Counted from the stretch's first letter, positions 1 through 9,078 are shown. The stretch: 38,775 nt of DNA from Dehalococcoidia bacterium (GCA_022826585.1 JAJDUR010000064.1:1-38775); one strand, 5' to 3'. Made by a program: numbers and translations. The notes: generated from the sequence alone by a model not told the origin.

Positions 1-625
1 CCGCGAGGTCGCCGCCGAGGGCCACGACATCGCCTCCATCCACGTCTCCTCCAAGCTTTCCGGAACGCTCAACTCGGCTTCCATCGCCAGCGAGACGAGC
101 GAGCTCGAGACGCGCGTCGAGCTGCTCGACTCGTATACCGCGGGCGTCGGCCTTCGCGCCGTCGTCGAGGCCGCCGCCGAGCGCGCCCGCGGGGGCGCCC
201 CGCTGGAGGAGGTCACCGCTGCCGCGCGCAGCGTGATGGACCGCGCCCGCGTCGTCGTCACCCTGGACACGCTCGAGTACCTGCAGAAGGGCGGGCGCAT
301 CGGGCGCGCCAGCGCCCTCGTCGGGAGCGCCCTCCGCATCAAGCCGATCATCCACATCGACGGCGGCGAGGTTGCCCCCTTTGACCGTGTGCGCACGCGG
401 TCCAAGGCGGTGAAGCGCCTCACCGAGGTCGCGCTGGAGGACAAGACCCTCGAACGGCTCTTCGTCATCTACTCCGACAACGACGCCGGCGCCCGGCAGC
501 TCGTCGAAGACGTGACGCCCCAGCTCCCGCACACCCGCATCGAGGTGATCCAGACCGGGCCCACCGTCGGCGCCTACCTCGGCCCCAACGCCCTTGGCAT
601 CTGCACGGTGCGGCGGAGCCCGTAG
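1..625 (+). CDS. DegV family fatty-acid-binding protein (5' end outside window)
   Basis: The reading frame is open from base 2 to the TAG at 623-625, giving about 207 visible residues; the true start lies upstream of the window. DegV proteins bind a fatty acid, and in Gram-positive bacteria related FakB proteins hand it to a fatty-acid kinase. Visible family features are the SSKLSGTLNSA segment, the DSYTAGVG segment (usually DS..-S/A-G-G) and the strongly typical LEYLQKGGRIGRASALVGS stretch, followed by KPII and the C-terminal G.....GPNALG. The next gene, recG, starts only two bases after the stop, so the two are probably co-transcribed. I saw no kinase gene in the window. The family call is secure; the ligand is not known. 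Confidence 0.9.
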   Translation, partial: REVAAEGHDIASIHVSSKLSGTLNSASIASETSELETRVELLDSYTAGVGLRAVVEAAAERARGGAPLEEVTAAARSVMDRARVVVTLDTLEYLQKGGRIGRASALVGSALRIKPIIHIDGGEVAPFDRVRTRSKAVKRLTEVALEDKTLERLFVIYSDNDAGARQLVEDVTPQLPHTRIEVIQTGPTVGAYLGPNALGICTVRRSP

Positions 626-627
626 GG

Positions 628-3063
628 TTGGCCGCGGAACCCTCTCCGCCGTCCACTGACTCCGAGCTAGCCCGACTGCGCGCCCTCTTCGAGCGCGAGG
701 TCGAAGCGGGCGCCGCCAACAGCGAGGTCGGCGCCGGCCTCGACACCCTGCTCATCCGCATGGTTGAGGAAGGCGTCATCCCCCGCCGCCATCCCCTCTA
801 CGAACGCATCCTCGGGCTCCAGCGCGGAGGCGGCTACCGCGCCCTCAGCCCCGAGGGACGCCGCCGGTGGCTGGAGCGGGCGATCGCCGCCACCGGCCCC
901 GATTCGGACGCTGGCTCCTCCCCGAAGCGGGCGGGCGGTGGCGCCCGCAAGCGCTCGCTCGCCCCCGACGACCCCGTGATGCGCCTCCCCGGCATTGGCA
1001 AGAGCGCCGCCGAGCGTTTCGAGAAGCTCGGTGTGAGCACCGCCGGAGACGCCGCCCTCTTCTTTCCCCGCCGCTTCCGCGACTTCACCGACGTCCGCCG
1101 CATCTCCGACCTCGAGCCCGACGGCCTCCCCAGGACGGTCGTGGGCACGATCCTCAAGGCGGGCCAGCTCCGCTACGGCAGGCGCGTACGCGGTAGCGAG
1201 GCGGTCATCTCCGACGGATCCGGCTCCCTCCGCCTCGTCTGGTTCAACATGCCCTGGGTGCACCGTGGCCTGAAGGAGGGCGAGGAGCTCGCTGTCTCCG
1301 GCACCGTCACCGTCTACCGGGGGCGCCTGCAGATGGCGAACCCGCCCGAGTACGAGCCCTTCGACTCCAACCTCATGCGCCCCGGCCGCCTCTTCCCCAT
1401 CTACCCCGGGACGCAGGGGCTGGGCCAGCGCACCATCCGCCGCGCCGTCGGAGCGGCCGTCGACCAGCTCGCCGATCGCCTCCCCGACCCCGTGCCCGCG
1501 TGGCTCGCGAAGGCCGAAGGCCTGGAGCCCTTCGGCGACTGCGTTCGCGCCTACCACGCCCCCGAAACCCTCTCTGACGCCGAGGGCGCCCGCCAGCGGC
1601 TCGCCCTCGGCGAGTTCCTCGCTATCCAGGTGGCCGTGCTCCAGCGCCGCGCCGCCTGGCAGCGCGACCAGCTCGCCGCCGAGCTCGACTTCAGCGACCG
1701 GCTCGCGGCCTATCTCGAATCACTGCCCTTTACCCTCACTGCCCCCCAGCGGGGCGCCCTCGAGGAAATCCTCGGCGACATCGCGCGGCCGGCGCCCATG
1801 CTCCGCCTGCTCCAGGGCGATGTCGGCAGCGGAAAGACCGTCGTCGCCTTCGCCGCCATGCTCGCGGCCGTCGCCGCCGGACGCCAGGCCGCGCTCATGG
1901 CCCCCACCGAGATCCTCGCCGAGCAGCACTACCGCACCCTCACGAACCTGCTCGGGGGTGGCGAGTCCGCCTTCGAGGGGGTGTTCGCCCCGCCCTGGCT
2001 CGACCGCCCCCTCCGGGCCGCCCTGCTGACGGGCTCCCGCACCGCCGCCGAGAAGAAGCGCATCCGCGAGGCTGCCGCCAACGACGGCGCCGACATCGTC
2101 ATCGGAACGCACGCCATCATCGAGGAGGCGGTCGAGCTTCCCCGCCTCGCCCTCGCCGTCGTCGACGAGCAGCACCGCTTCGGCGTCGACCAGCGCGCCC
2201 GCCTCCGCCAGAAGGGGGCGAACCCTCACCTCCTCGTCATGACCGCCACCCCCATCCCCCGCACCCTCGCCCTCACGGTCTACGGCGACCTCGAAGTCTC
2301 CACCATCGACGAGCTGCCCCCGGGGCGGCTGCCCGTGCGCACCAGCTGGGTCGAGCCCGGTGAGCGAGCGGAGGCCTACGCCTTCCTCCGCGAGCGGCTT
2401 GACGCCGGCGAGCAGGCGTTCGTCATCTGCCCGCTCGTCGACGAGTCGGAGGTGCTCGACGTGCGTTCCGCCGAGGAGGAGTTCGAGCGCCTGCGCGCCG
2501 GCCCCCTCGCCGCCTACCGCCTTGATCTGCTGCACGGGCGCATGCCCGGCCGCCAGAAGGACGAGGTCATGGGGCGCTTCGGTTCCGGCGAGAGCGACGT
2601 ACTCGTCTCCACCAGCGTCGTCGAGGTGGGTATCGACGTGCCCAACGCCACGACCATCGTGATCGAGGGCGCCGAGCGCTTCGGCCTCAGCCAGCTCCAC
2701 CAGTTCCGGGGACGCGTCGGACGCTCCGACCGGCAGGGCTACTGCCTCCTGTTCAGCAGCGACGAGGATCCGAGCCCGGATGCCCAGAACCGCCTGCGCG
2801 CCATGGAGCACACGACCGACGGCTTCGAGCTCGCTGAAGTCGACCTGGAGATGCGGGGCGAAGGCGAAGCCTGGGGCATGGCCCAGAGCGGCGGCAACGG
2901 CATGCTCCGCGTCGCCCGCGTCACCGACCGCGACCTGCTCACCGACGCCCGCGAGATGGCGGGCCGCATCCTCGACCGCGACCCGCTCCTGCAGAAGCCC
3001 GAGCACCGCGGGGTTGCCGTGAGCGCCAGGCCGTTCCTCGAGACCGCCACCGAGGCCAACTGA
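628..3063 (+). CDS. recG: ATP-dependent DNA helicase RecG
   Basis: RecG is a superfamily 2 double-stranded DNA translocase that remodels stalled forks and branched recombination intermediates. The 811-residue product shows the wedge/OB domain beginning near residue 116 (RLPGIGKSAAERFEKLGV, then FFPRRFRDF), Walker A GDVGSGKT at 397-404, the DEQHRFG box at about 513-519, TATPIPRTLALTVYGDL, and the C-terminal helicase lobe with RGRVGRS. E. coli RecG is close to 690 residues. The extra 110 or so residues here form a charged, probably helical N-terminal extension that some deep-branching bacteria also have. The start taken is TTG at 628, two bases after degV; no better start precedes the wedge domain, but the exact start is uncertain. 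It is convergent with the gene at 3067. Confidence 0.96.
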   Translation: MAAEPSPPSTDSELARLRALFEREVEAGAANSEVGAGLDTLLIRMVEEGVIPRRHPLYERILGLQRGGGYRALSPEGRRRWLERAIAATGPDSDAGSSPKRAGGGARKRSLAPDDPVMRLPGIGKSAAERFEKLGVSTAGDAALFFPRRFRDFTDVRRISDLEPDGLPRTVVGTILKAGQLRYGRRVRGSEAVISDGSGSLRLVWFNMPWVHRGLKEGEELAVSGTVTVYRGRLQMANPPEYEPFDSNLMRPGRLFPIYPGTQGLGQRTIRRAVGAAVDQLADRLPDPVPAWLAKAEGLEPFGDCVRAYHAPETLSDAEGARQRLALGEFLAIQVAVLQRRAAWQRDQLAAELDFSDRLAAYLESLPFTLTAPQRGALEEILGDIARPAPMLRLLQGDVGSGKTVVAFAAMLAAVAAGRQAALMAPTEILAEQHYRTLTNLLGGGESAFEGVFAPPWLDRPLRAALLTGSRTAAEKKRIREAAANDGADIVIGTHAIIEEAVELPRLALAVVDEQHRFGVDQRARLRQKGANPHLLVMTATPIPRTLALTVYGDLEVSTIDELPPGRLPVRTSWVEPGERAEAYAFLRERLDAGEQAFVICPLVDESEVLDVRSAEEEFERLRAGPLAAYRLDLLHGRMPGRQKDEVMGRFGSGESDVLVSTSVVEVGIDVPNATTIVIEGAERFGLSQLHQFRGRVGRSDRQGYCLLFSSDEDPSPDAQNRLRAMEHTTDGFELAEVDLEMRGEGEAWGMAQSGGNGMLRVARVTDRDLLTDAREMAGRILDRDPLLQKPEHRGVAVSARPFLETATEAN

Positions 3064-3066
3064 CGG

Positions 3067-3831
3067 CTAGGCCGGCCGCCCCTCCTTGAACGCCGCCGTC
3101 AGCCGGGCCTTCTCCTCCGCCGGCAGGTATTTCACCGCCTCCCGGAAGGTCACGCCCGAGGTCCGCCCCGTGCGCGGCGCCAGCCACTCGACCACGAGCG
3201 CCGGTCGCTTCTTGCTGACCTCGCGCAGCACCCAGCCGATCACCTTGCGGATGAAGAACTCGCGCTCGTCCAGCATGGCGTCGGCGTAGCGCACGAACCG
3301 CTCGAAGTCGCCCTCGCCCCTCCGCAACGCGGGCAGGAGGCTCAGCATCGCCTGGCGCCGCACCCAGAAGTCCTCATCCTCCGCCCAGCGGTCCAGCGTC
3401 GCCACGAGCTCCGGATAGCGCTCGATCAGCGGCGCCAGCACGCTGATCGAGAGCGTGTCGAGCAGCGCCCATGTCTGCGCCTCGCGCACGAACCGCTCCA
3501 GCGTCTCCAGGTCTCTGGCCTCGAGCAGCTCGATGCGCACCCGCAGGGCATCGATGGCCGCCAGCCGCAGGTCGTAGACCCCCGCATCCCACAGGCGCTC
3601 GGCCAGCGCGACCAGTTCGCGGCGTTCGGTCACCGGATGCGCCCGCAGCGCCGCCTTCGTCGTGCTGCGGACCACCGGCACGCGAGTGCCGAGGTATTCC
3701 AGCTTGATCCGAGGGCCCGGGGGATCGGGGATGTGTTTCTCCCGATCGGCCTTCTGCCCGAGCCCGACTCGGGGGTCGGCCTGTGCCCGCAGCTCCCGCT
3801 CGATCTCGGTCGCGATGGCCTCGACCGACAC
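3067..3831 (-). CDS. AlkD-like DNA alkylation repair protein (HEAT-like repeat glycosylase)
   Basis: This 254-residue protein matches the AlkD/AlkC-type DNA alkylation repair family, all-helical HEAT-like glycosylases that excise N3- and N7-alkylpurines without base flipping. The residues known to matter in Bacillus cereus AlkD (Trp109, Asp113, Arg148, Trp187) have counterparts in order and near-equal spacing: W121 and D125 in TWALLDTLS, R158/R159 in FWVRR, and W200 in IGWVLREVSKKRP. The start taken is GTG at 3831, with a G-rich AAAGGGGGG run immediately before it, closer than usual for a ribosome binding site, so the start may be slightly off. The gene lies convergent to recG and divergent to the amino-acid dehydrogenase, across a 63-base gap. 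Catalytic activity is inferred from the conserved residues. Confidence 0.88.
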   Translation of the reverse strand: MSVEAIATEIERELRAQADPRVGLGQKADREKHIPDPPGPRIKLEYLGTRVPVVRSTTKAALRAHPVTERRELVALAERLWDAGVYDLRLAAIDALRVRIELLEARDLETLERFVREAQTWALLDTLSISVLAPLIERYPELVATLDRWAEDEDFWVRRQAMLSLLPALRRGEGDFERFVRYADAMLDEREFFIRKVIGWVLREVSKKRPALVVEWLAPRTGRTSGVTFREAVKYLPAEEKARLTAAFKEGRPA

Positions 3832-3881
3832 CCCCCTTTACCCGCCCTTCCGGGGGGTACGCGACGCGTCCCTGGCTGCGC

Positions 3882-3887
3882 TACCAT
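3882..3887 (+). promoter_or_regulatory. Candidate -10 element for a leaderless amino-acid dehydrogenase mRNA
   Basis: TACCAT lies seven bases before the ATG at 3895, which would place transcription start at or next to the start codon. No Shine-Dalgarno-like sequence precedes the ATG. No clear -35 box is visible. The call is made by position and by similarity to the same layout at other genes in this window. Confidence 0.45.
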
Positions 3888-3894
3888 CGAACAC

Positions 3895-4962
3895 ATGCAG
3901 GTATTCGGCGCGACGGAACAGGCTGGTCACGAGCGCATCCTCTTCGCCCAGGATCATGAGTCGGGCCTCAAGGCGATCATCGCCGTCCACTCTACCGTCC
4001 TCGGACCGGCCCTCGGCGGCACCCGCTTCTACCCCTACGACCGCGAGGAAGACGCCCTCGCCGACGTGCTCCGTCTCTCCCGCGCCATGACCCGCAAGAA
4101 CGCCGCCGCCGGCCTCGAGCACGGCGGCGGGAAGGGCGTCATCATCGGCGACCCCCGCACCCGCAAGTCGGAGCGCCTGCTGCGGGCCTACGGCCGCGTC
4201 ATCGAGTCGCTCGGAGGCGACTACGTCACCGCCGAGGACGTGGGCACCACCATCGCCGACATGGAGGTGATCGGCCGCGAGACGCGCCATGTCACCGGCA
4301 CCGCGCGCGACATCGGCGGCTCCGGCGACCCCTCGCCCACCACCGCCCTCGGGCTCGTCGCCGCCATGCGCGGTACGGCCCGCTTCCTCTGGGGCTCGGC
4401 CGACCTCTCCTGCCGGCACATGGCCATCCAGGGCGTCGGCAAGGTAGGCGGCGCATTCGCGCGGCTGCTCGCCGCCGCCGGCGCGCGCCTCACGATCGCC
4501 GACGTGAACGAGAGGGCCGTCGCAACGCTCGCGGATGAGCTCGGCGCGGACATCGCCGATCCCGGCGCCATCCATGCCGTCGACTGCGACGTGTTCGCTC
4601 CCTGCGCCCTCGGCGGCGCCCTCAACTCCGAGACCGTTCCCGAACTGCGCTGCGCCGCCGTCCTCGGCAGTGCCAATAACCAGCTCGCCGACGACGGCCT
4701 TGCCGCCGATCTCGCGGCCCGCGACATCCTCTACGTGCCCGACTTCATCGTGAACGCCGGCGGCGTCATCAACCTCGCCGAGGAGATCGGCCGCCAGTAC
4801 CAGCCCGAGCGCGCCGAGGGGCACGTCGAGGCCATCGAGGCGAGCGTTACCGACCTGCTCGCTCGCGCCCGCGAAACGGGGGCGACGCCGCTCGATGAGG
4901 CGATCGCCCTCGCCGACCGGCGCATCCGCGAGGCCGGCCCCCTGCCCGCTGCCGCCTCCTAG
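3895..4962 (+). CDS. Leu/Val/Phe/Glu-type amino-acid dehydrogenase
   Basis: The product is 355 residues, the usual size of leucine/valine dehydrogenases, which oxidatively deaminate a branched-chain or aromatic amino acid to the 2-oxo acid with NAD+. The substrate-binding lysine K68 (MTRKNAAAGL) and catalytic lysine K80 (GGGKGVIIGDP) fall exactly where they do in Bacillus leucine dehydrogenase. The VTAEDVGTT segment and a C-terminal FIVNAGGVINLAEE segment are also present. The Rossmann domain begins near IQGVGKVGGAFARLL. The ATG at 3895 is chosen because it aligns with family N-termini; an upstream open frame exists but overlaps the divergent gene. The exact substrate cannot be read from sequence. 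It may feed 2-oxo acids to the BCKDH-like complex at 17063-20311, but that link is inference. Confidence 0.92.
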   Translation: MQVFGATEQAGHERILFAQDHESGLKAIIAVHSTVLGPALGGTRFYPYDREEDALADVLRLSRAMTRKNAAAGLEHGGGKGVIIGDPRTRKSERLLRAYGRVIESLGGDYVTAEDVGTTIADMEVIGRETRHVTGTARDIGGSGDPSPTTALGLVAAMRGTARFLWGSADLSCRHMAIQGVGKVGGAFARLLAAAGARLTIADVNERAVATLADELGADIADPGAIHAVDCDVFAPCALGGALNSETVPELRCAAVLGSANNQLADDGLAADLAARDILYVPDFIVNAGGVINLAEEIGRQYQPERAEGHVEAIEASVTDLLARARETGATPLDEAIALADRRIREAGPLPAAAS

Positions 4963-4998
4963 CCCCGGTCCGGTTCGGGAGCCCGCTAACCGCACGTC

Positions 4999-5007
4999 TG
5001 CTATAGT
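4999..5007 (+). promoter_or_regulatory. Candidate extended -10 promoter upstream of nusA
   Basis: TGCTATAGT contains a TG one base before the hexamer TATAGT (5002-5007), an extended -10 arrangement. No good -35 box is seen. Start of transcription would be near 5013-5014, giving a leader of about 55 bases that contains the hairpin at 5032-5056. Confidence 0.5.
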
Positions 5008-5031
5008 GAAGGAGGCCAATCCCTAGGGAGA

Positions 5032-5056
5032 GGTGGGCGCGTTGCCCGCCTTTTTT
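5032..5056 (+). terminator. Terminator-like hairpin in the nusA leader (possible attenuator)
   Basis: GGTGGGC (5032-5038), loop GCGTT, GCCCGCC (5044-5050) forms a 7-bp stem with one G-U pair, directly followed by six T residues (5051-5056). This is the form of an intrinsic terminator. It sits after the TATAGT promoter element and only 11 bases before the nusA ATG, so it is better explained as a leader attenuator for nusA than as the end of the upstream gene alone. It is the only T-run of this kind I noticed in the window. Confidence 0.65.
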
Positions 5057-5067
5057 GTTGAACAATC

Positions 5068-6612
5068 ATGAAGAACGACTTTCTGCTTGCGATCAGCCAG
5101 CTGGCCGCGGAGAAGAACCTCGCCCGCGAGGTCATCTTCCAGGCCGTCGAGGCTGCGCTTGCCTCCGCCTATCGCCGTGACGGCGAGGAGGGGCCCGAGG
5201 TGCACGTCCGCATCTCCGGCGAAACCGGCGACATCAGCGCCTTCATCCAGAAAACCGTCGTTCGCAACGTCGAGGACTCGAACCTTGAGATGGACATCGA
5301 GGAGGCGCGCCGCTACAAGACCGACGCCCGCATCGACGACATCCTCGAGTTCGAGGTCAAGCCCCCCGAGAACGCCGGCCGCATCGCCGCGCAGACGGCC
5401 AAGCAGGTCGTCCTCCAGCGCCTCCGCGAGGCCGAGCGTGGCGCCATCTACGAGGAGTACGCCGACAAGCAGGGCGAGGTCCTGCTCGCCACCGTCCAGC
5501 GCGTCGAGTCCCGCCAGGCCACCGTCGAGATCGGGCGTGGTACCGAGGCGCTCCTGCCCGGCAGCGAGATGGTCCGCAACGAGCACCTCCGCGCCGGCCA
5601 GCGCGTCAAGGTGCTCCTCCTTGAGGTGAACGACGAGGTCAAGGGCCCGCAGGTCATCGTCAGCCGCGGCCACCGCCTCCTCCTTCGCCGCCTGCTCGAG
5701 GTCGAGGTCCCCGAGATCTCCCAGGGCCGGGTCGAGGTCAAGGCCATCGCCCGCGAGGGCGGCCACCGCAGCAAGGTCGCCGTCCACGGCCGCGCCGCCA
5801 GCGTCGATCCCATAGGCGCCTGCGTCGGCATGCGCGGCTCCCGCATTCAGAACGTGGTCAACGAGCTCGGCGGCGAGCGCGTCGACATCATCAAGTGGGA
5901 TCCCGACCCCGTGAACTTCGTGACCAACGCCCTCAGCCCGGCGCAGGTCGTCGAAGTCCGCCTCGACGATGACTCCCGCGAGGCCATCATCGTCGTCCCC
6001 GACTCGATGCTTTCGCTCGCCATCGGCAAGGAGGGCCAGAACGCCCGCCTCGCCGCCAAGCTTTCCGGCTACCGCATCAGCATCCGCAGCCAGTCTGGCG
6101 CCGAGCGCGAGGACGAAGGCGCCGCCATCGTCGAGGCGCCCGCTGCCTTCGATGCTTTCCCGCCGGGAACCGAACCCGACCTCGACATTCTCCAGCTTCC
6201 CGACGAGCCGCTCCCGCCGATCGAGATCGAAGTGCCGCGGCCGGCCGCTGCCGTCGCCGCGCCCGCTGCTGCTGCCGTAGCCACCGAGGAACCGGCGGCC
6301 CTGGCCGAAGGGTCGGAACAGGAAGAGGACGTGCTCTTTCCCGCCGCTCTCGCCGAGATGGAGGTCCCCGACGAGGAGACCCGCGAGGCCGAGGACTACG
6401 GCGAGGAAGAGTTCGACGAGGACGAGGGCGAGGAGTACCAGGTGCCCACGCTCGTTGTGCCCGAGGAGCGCCCGACGGCCATCCGCTTCGCCGAGGACGT
6501 GCTGCCCGCCCGCGAGGAGGAAGAGCAGCCCAGGCGCCGCCGCCGCCGCGGTCCGCGCGTCGAAGAGGACGACTTCGAGGACGACATCGATTACTCCGGC
6601 CGGATCCACTGA
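5068..6612 (+). CDS. nusA: Transcription termination/antitermination factor NusA
   Basis: NusA binds RNA polymerase and nascent RNA, stimulates hairpin pausing and intrinsic termination, and takes part in antitermination. The 514-residue product starts with the typical MKNDFLLAISQLAAEKNL and then has an S1 domain (around 135-200) and two KH domains (around 200-345, with IGACVGMRGSRIQNVVNELGGERVDII and MLSLAIGKEGQNARLAAKLSGYRI). After residue 365 comes a long Ala/Glu/Asp-rich tail ending in an Arg cluster and an acidic segment. The ATG at 5068 has no Shine-Dalgarno sequence; GGGAGAGG lies about 35 bases upstream, before the hairpin. The gene heads a cluster with ylxR, infB, rbfA and truB. The usual upstream neighbour rimP is absent here. 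Confidence 0.97.
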   Translation: MKNDFLLAISQLAAEKNLAREVIFQAVEAALASAYRRDGEEGPEVHVRISGETGDISAFIQKTVVRNVEDSNLEMDIEEARRYKTDARIDDILEFEVKPPENAGRIAAQTAKQVVLQRLREAERGAIYEEYADKQGEVLLATVQRVESRQATVEIGRGTEALLPGSEMVRNEHLRAGQRVKVLLLEVNDEVKGPQVIVSRGHRLLLRRLLEVEVPEISQGRVEVKAIAREGGHRSKVAVHGRAASVDPIGACVGMRGSRIQNVVNELGGERVDIIKWDPDPVNFVTNALSPAQVVEVRLDDDSREAIIVVPDSMLSLAIGKEGQNARLAAKLSGYRISIRSQSGAEREDEGAAIVEAPAAFDAFPPGTEPDLDILQLPDEPLPPIEIEVPRPAAAVAAPAAAAVATEEPAALAEGSEQEEDVLFPAALAEMEVPDEETREAEDYGEEEFDEDEGEEYQVPTLVVPEERPTAIRFAEDVLPAREEEEQPRRRRRRGPRVEEDDFEDDIDYSGRIH

Positions 6613-6620
6613 GGCCCGCC

Positions 6621-6917
6621 ATGGCAGCCGCCCGTCGTGAGCCGCAGCGCACCTGCATCGGCTGCCGCGAGGTCGCCGGCAAGCGCCGCTTCGTGCGCAT
6701 CGTGCGCGCGGCGGAGGGTGGCGTCGCCATCGAATCCCGGGGTCAACGCCTCGCCGGGCGGGGGGCCTATCTCCACAACAGTCGCGACTGTTGGGAGCGT
6801 GCGCTCCAAGGCGCTACCATAGGCAACGCCCTGCGAATGTCCCCCAATTCCGCCGATATCGAGGGCCTGAAGCAGTACCTCGACACCATCCCCCTCAACG
6901 GCGCGGAGGAAGCATGA
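6621..6917 (+). CDS. rnpM: YlxR/RnpM family RNA-binding protein
   Basis: This 98-residue protein belongs to the YlxR (DUF448) family that almost always lies between nusA and infB; the Bacillus member has been named RnpM for modulating RNase P. Typical elements are RTCIGCRE near the N-terminus, the FVRIVR strand and GRGAYLHNSRDCWERAL with a conserved Cys and Trp. It starts 8 bases after nusA, and its TGA (6915-6917) overlaps the ATG of infB (ATGA), which suggests translational coupling. The symbol reflects family membership; the role in this organism is inferred. Confidence 0.93.
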   Translation: MAAARREPQRTCIGCREVAGKRRFVRIVRAAEGGVAIESRGQRLAGRGAYLHNSRDCWERALQGATIGNALRMSPNSADIEGLKQYLDTIPLNGAEEA

Positions 6918-8686
6918 CAGCCCGACAGTCATCCGGTCCGCGCTCCGTCGCGCTCCCCGAGGCGATCACCGTCAAGGGTCTCAGCGAGCGCCTCGGCATC
7001 TCCCCCATCGAGGCCATCAAGCGCCTCATGACGCACGGCGTCATGGCCGCCATGAACGACACCATCGACTACGAGACGGCTGCGATCGTCTCTTCCGAGC
7101 TCGGCATCGCCCCCTCCCCCGAGGCCGCCCCCGGCGCCGTCGCCACCGCCGTTCGCGAGGACGCGGAGGAGGGGGAGGAGGCCGGCGAGTCCCGACCCCC
7201 CGTCGTGACGATCCTCGGCCACGTCGACCACGGCAAGACGAGCCTGCTCGACGCCATCCGCGAGACCAACGTGGTCGCCGGCGAAGCGGGCGGCATCACC
7301 CAGCACATCGGCGCCTACCAGATCGACCGCGGCGGCAACCCCATCACCTTCATCGATACCCCCGGCCACGCCGCCTTCACCGCCATGCGCGCCCGCGGCG
7401 CCCAGATCACCGACATCGCGGTCGTCGTTGTCGCGGCCGACGACGGCGTCATGCCCCAGACCATCGAGGCGATCGACCACGTCCGCGCCGCCGACGTGCC
7501 CATGATCATCGCCATCAACAAGACCGACCTCCCCGCCGCCGACCCCGACCGCGTCAAGCAGCAGCTCACCGAGCAGAGCGTCGTCGTCGAGGAGTACGGC
7601 GGCGACGTGCTCGCCGTCCCCGTCTCCGCGACCACGGGAGCCGGCCTGAACGAGCTCCTCGAGGCGGTCGACCTCGTCTCCGAGATTCAGGAGCTGAAAG
7701 CCAGCCCCGACCGCCTCGCCACCGGCACCGTCGTCGAGGCCGAGCTCGATTCCCGCCGCGGGGCCCTCGCGACCGTCCTCGTCCGTAACGGCACCCTGCG
7801 CCAGGGCGATGCCCTCGTCAGCGGCCTCATCAGCGGCAAGGTGAAGGCGATGTTCGACGAGCGCGGCGAGCGCCTCAAGGAAGCCGGCCCCGCCCGCCCC
7901 GTCCGCATCATGGGCCTGGAAGACGTGCCCGCCGCCGGCGATGCCGTCGAGGTCGTCGAGAGCGAGCGCGCCGCGCGTCGCATCGTCGAGCAGGCCCGTC
8001 GCGAGGAGGAGGGCGCCGCCGGGGCGCGTCGCGGCGGTATCACCCTCGATACCCTCTTCAACGAGGTCAGCGCGGGCAACGTCAAGGAGCTCCTGCTCAT
8101 CCTGAAGACCGACGTGCGCGGTACGGCCGAGGCTATCCGCGGCTCGCTCCAGGGCCTTGGCACGGGCGAGGTCAAGGTCAAGGTCATCCACTCCGCTACC
8201 GGCCCCGTCAGCGAATCCGACGTCATGCTCGCCGACGCCTCCGGGGCGATCATCCTCGCCTTCAACGTGCGCACCGAGACCTCCGCCGCCAGCCAGGCCG
8301 AGATCAACGGCGTGGAAATCCGCACGTACGAGGTCATCTACCAGCTCATCGAGAGCGTCGAACAGGCCCTCGAGGGCATGTACGAGCCGGTTTACGAGCG
8401 CGTCGTGGACGGCACCGCCGAGGTTCGCCAGCTCTTCCGCTCCAGCCGCGTCGGCCAGATCGCCGGTTGCTACGTTACCGACGGCACGCTTCTCCGCGGC
8501 GACCGCGTCCGCGTGCTCCGCAACGGCGACGAGGTTGCCGATGTGAGCTGCGGTGGCCTGCGCCGCTTCCAGGACGACGTCCGCGAGGTGCAGCAGGGCT
8601 TCGAGTGTGGCGTCGTCCTCGAGCGCTTCGATGCCTTCGAGGAGGGCGACCTCCTGGAGTTCTACCACCAGCAGCGTGTGAACTAG
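6914..8686 (+). CDS. infB: Translation initiation factor IF-2
   Basis: IF-2 is the GTPase that brings initiator fMet-tRNA to the 30S subunit and promotes subunit joining. The product is 590 residues, short for the family: an N-terminal IF2_N domain (about 18-65, [20 protein letters not shown]) is followed by a brief acidic linker and then directly by the G domain. G1 is GHVDHGKT at 102-109, then DTPGHAAF and NKTD. Domains II, III and IV follow, including the C-terminal segment with [10 protein letters not shown] that binds fMet. The long Ala/Lys-rich N-terminal region seen in enterobacteria is missing. The ATG at 6914 overlaps the ylxR stop, fixing the start by coupling and by homology. Confidence 0.97.
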   Translation: MTARQSSGPRSVALPEAITVKGLSERLGISPIEAIKRLMTHGVMAAMNDTIDYETAAIVSSELGIAPSPEAAPGAVATAVREDAEEGEEAGESRPPVVTILGHVDHGKTSLLDAIRETNVVAGEAGGITQHIGAYQIDRGGNPITFIDTPGHAAFTAMRARGAQITDIAVVVVAADDGVMPQTIEAIDHVRAADVPMIIAINKTDLPAADPDRVKQQLTEQSVVVEEYGGDVLAVPVSATTGAGLNELLEAVDLVSEIQELKASPDRLATGTVVEAELDSRRGALATVLVRNGTLRQGDALVSGLISGKVKAMFDERGERLKEAGPARPVRIMGLEDVPAAGDAVEVVESERAARRIVEQARREEEGAAGARRGGITLDTLFNEVSAGNVKELLLILKTDVRGTAEAIRGSLQGLGTGEVKVKVIHSATGPVSESDVMLADASGAIILAFNVRTETSAASQAEINGVEIRTYEVIYQLIESVEQALEGMYEPVYERVVDGTAEVRQLFRSSRVGQIAGCYVTDGTLLRGDRVRVLRNGDEVADVSCGGLRRFQDDVREVQQGFECGVVLERFDAFEEGDLLEFYHQQRVN

Positions 8687-8709
8687 CGCGGCCCCGGATT
8701 GGAATCGCC

Positions 8710-9078
8710 ATGAGCCGGCGCACGAGCCGTGTCAGCGAGTTGCTCCGCGAGGAGATCAGCGACCTCGTTCAGCGCGACCTCAAGGATCCGCGCCTCGAAG
8801 GCGCGCTCCTCTCCATCACCGAGGTCGAGGTGAGCGCCGACCTGCGCGTCGCTGCCGTCTTCGTCTCCCACCTCGGCACCGTCGAGGAGCGTGACGAGGC
8901 GCTCGCCGGTCTCCAGAGCGCCTCCGCCTGGCTCGAACGCGAGCTCCGCCGCCGCCTGCGCATGCGGCGCACCCCATCCCTCAGCTTCCGCTTCGACCCC
9001 TCCATCGAGCGGGGTGCCCGCCTCGCCTCCACCATTGCCGAGCTCGCCCGCGACCGCGATCCCGGCGACGAATCATGA
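8710..9078 (+). CDS. rbfA: Ribosome-binding factor RbfA
   Basis: RbfA is a small KH-fold protein that binds the 30S subunit and supports late 16S rRNA maturation. The 122-residue product has the typical start MSRRTSRVSELLREEISDLV, the core DPRLEGALLSITEVEVSADLRVAAVFVS and a basic RELRRRLRMRRTPSLSFRFDPSIERG region. The ATG at 8710 lies 23 bases after infB. The TGA at 9076-9078 overlaps the ATG of truB at 9075, so the two are probably translationally coupled. Confidence 0.96.
   Translation: MSRRTSRVSELLREEISDLVQRDLKDPRLEGALLSITEVEVSADLRVAAVFVSHLGTVEERDEALAGLQSASAWLERELRRRLRMRRTPSLSFRFDPSIERGARLASTIAELARDRDPGDES

Noticed and set aside
5059..5067. Possible tRNA or small RNA before nusA, as with metY in E. 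coli
   Set aside because: The 105 bases between the dehydrogenase and nusA are too few and show no cloverleaf; only promoter, hairpin and T-run are seen.
6811..6822. GCTACCAT inside ylxR resembling the -10 element at 3881
   Set aside because: It lies within a coding region with no start codon at suitable distance; a chance match.
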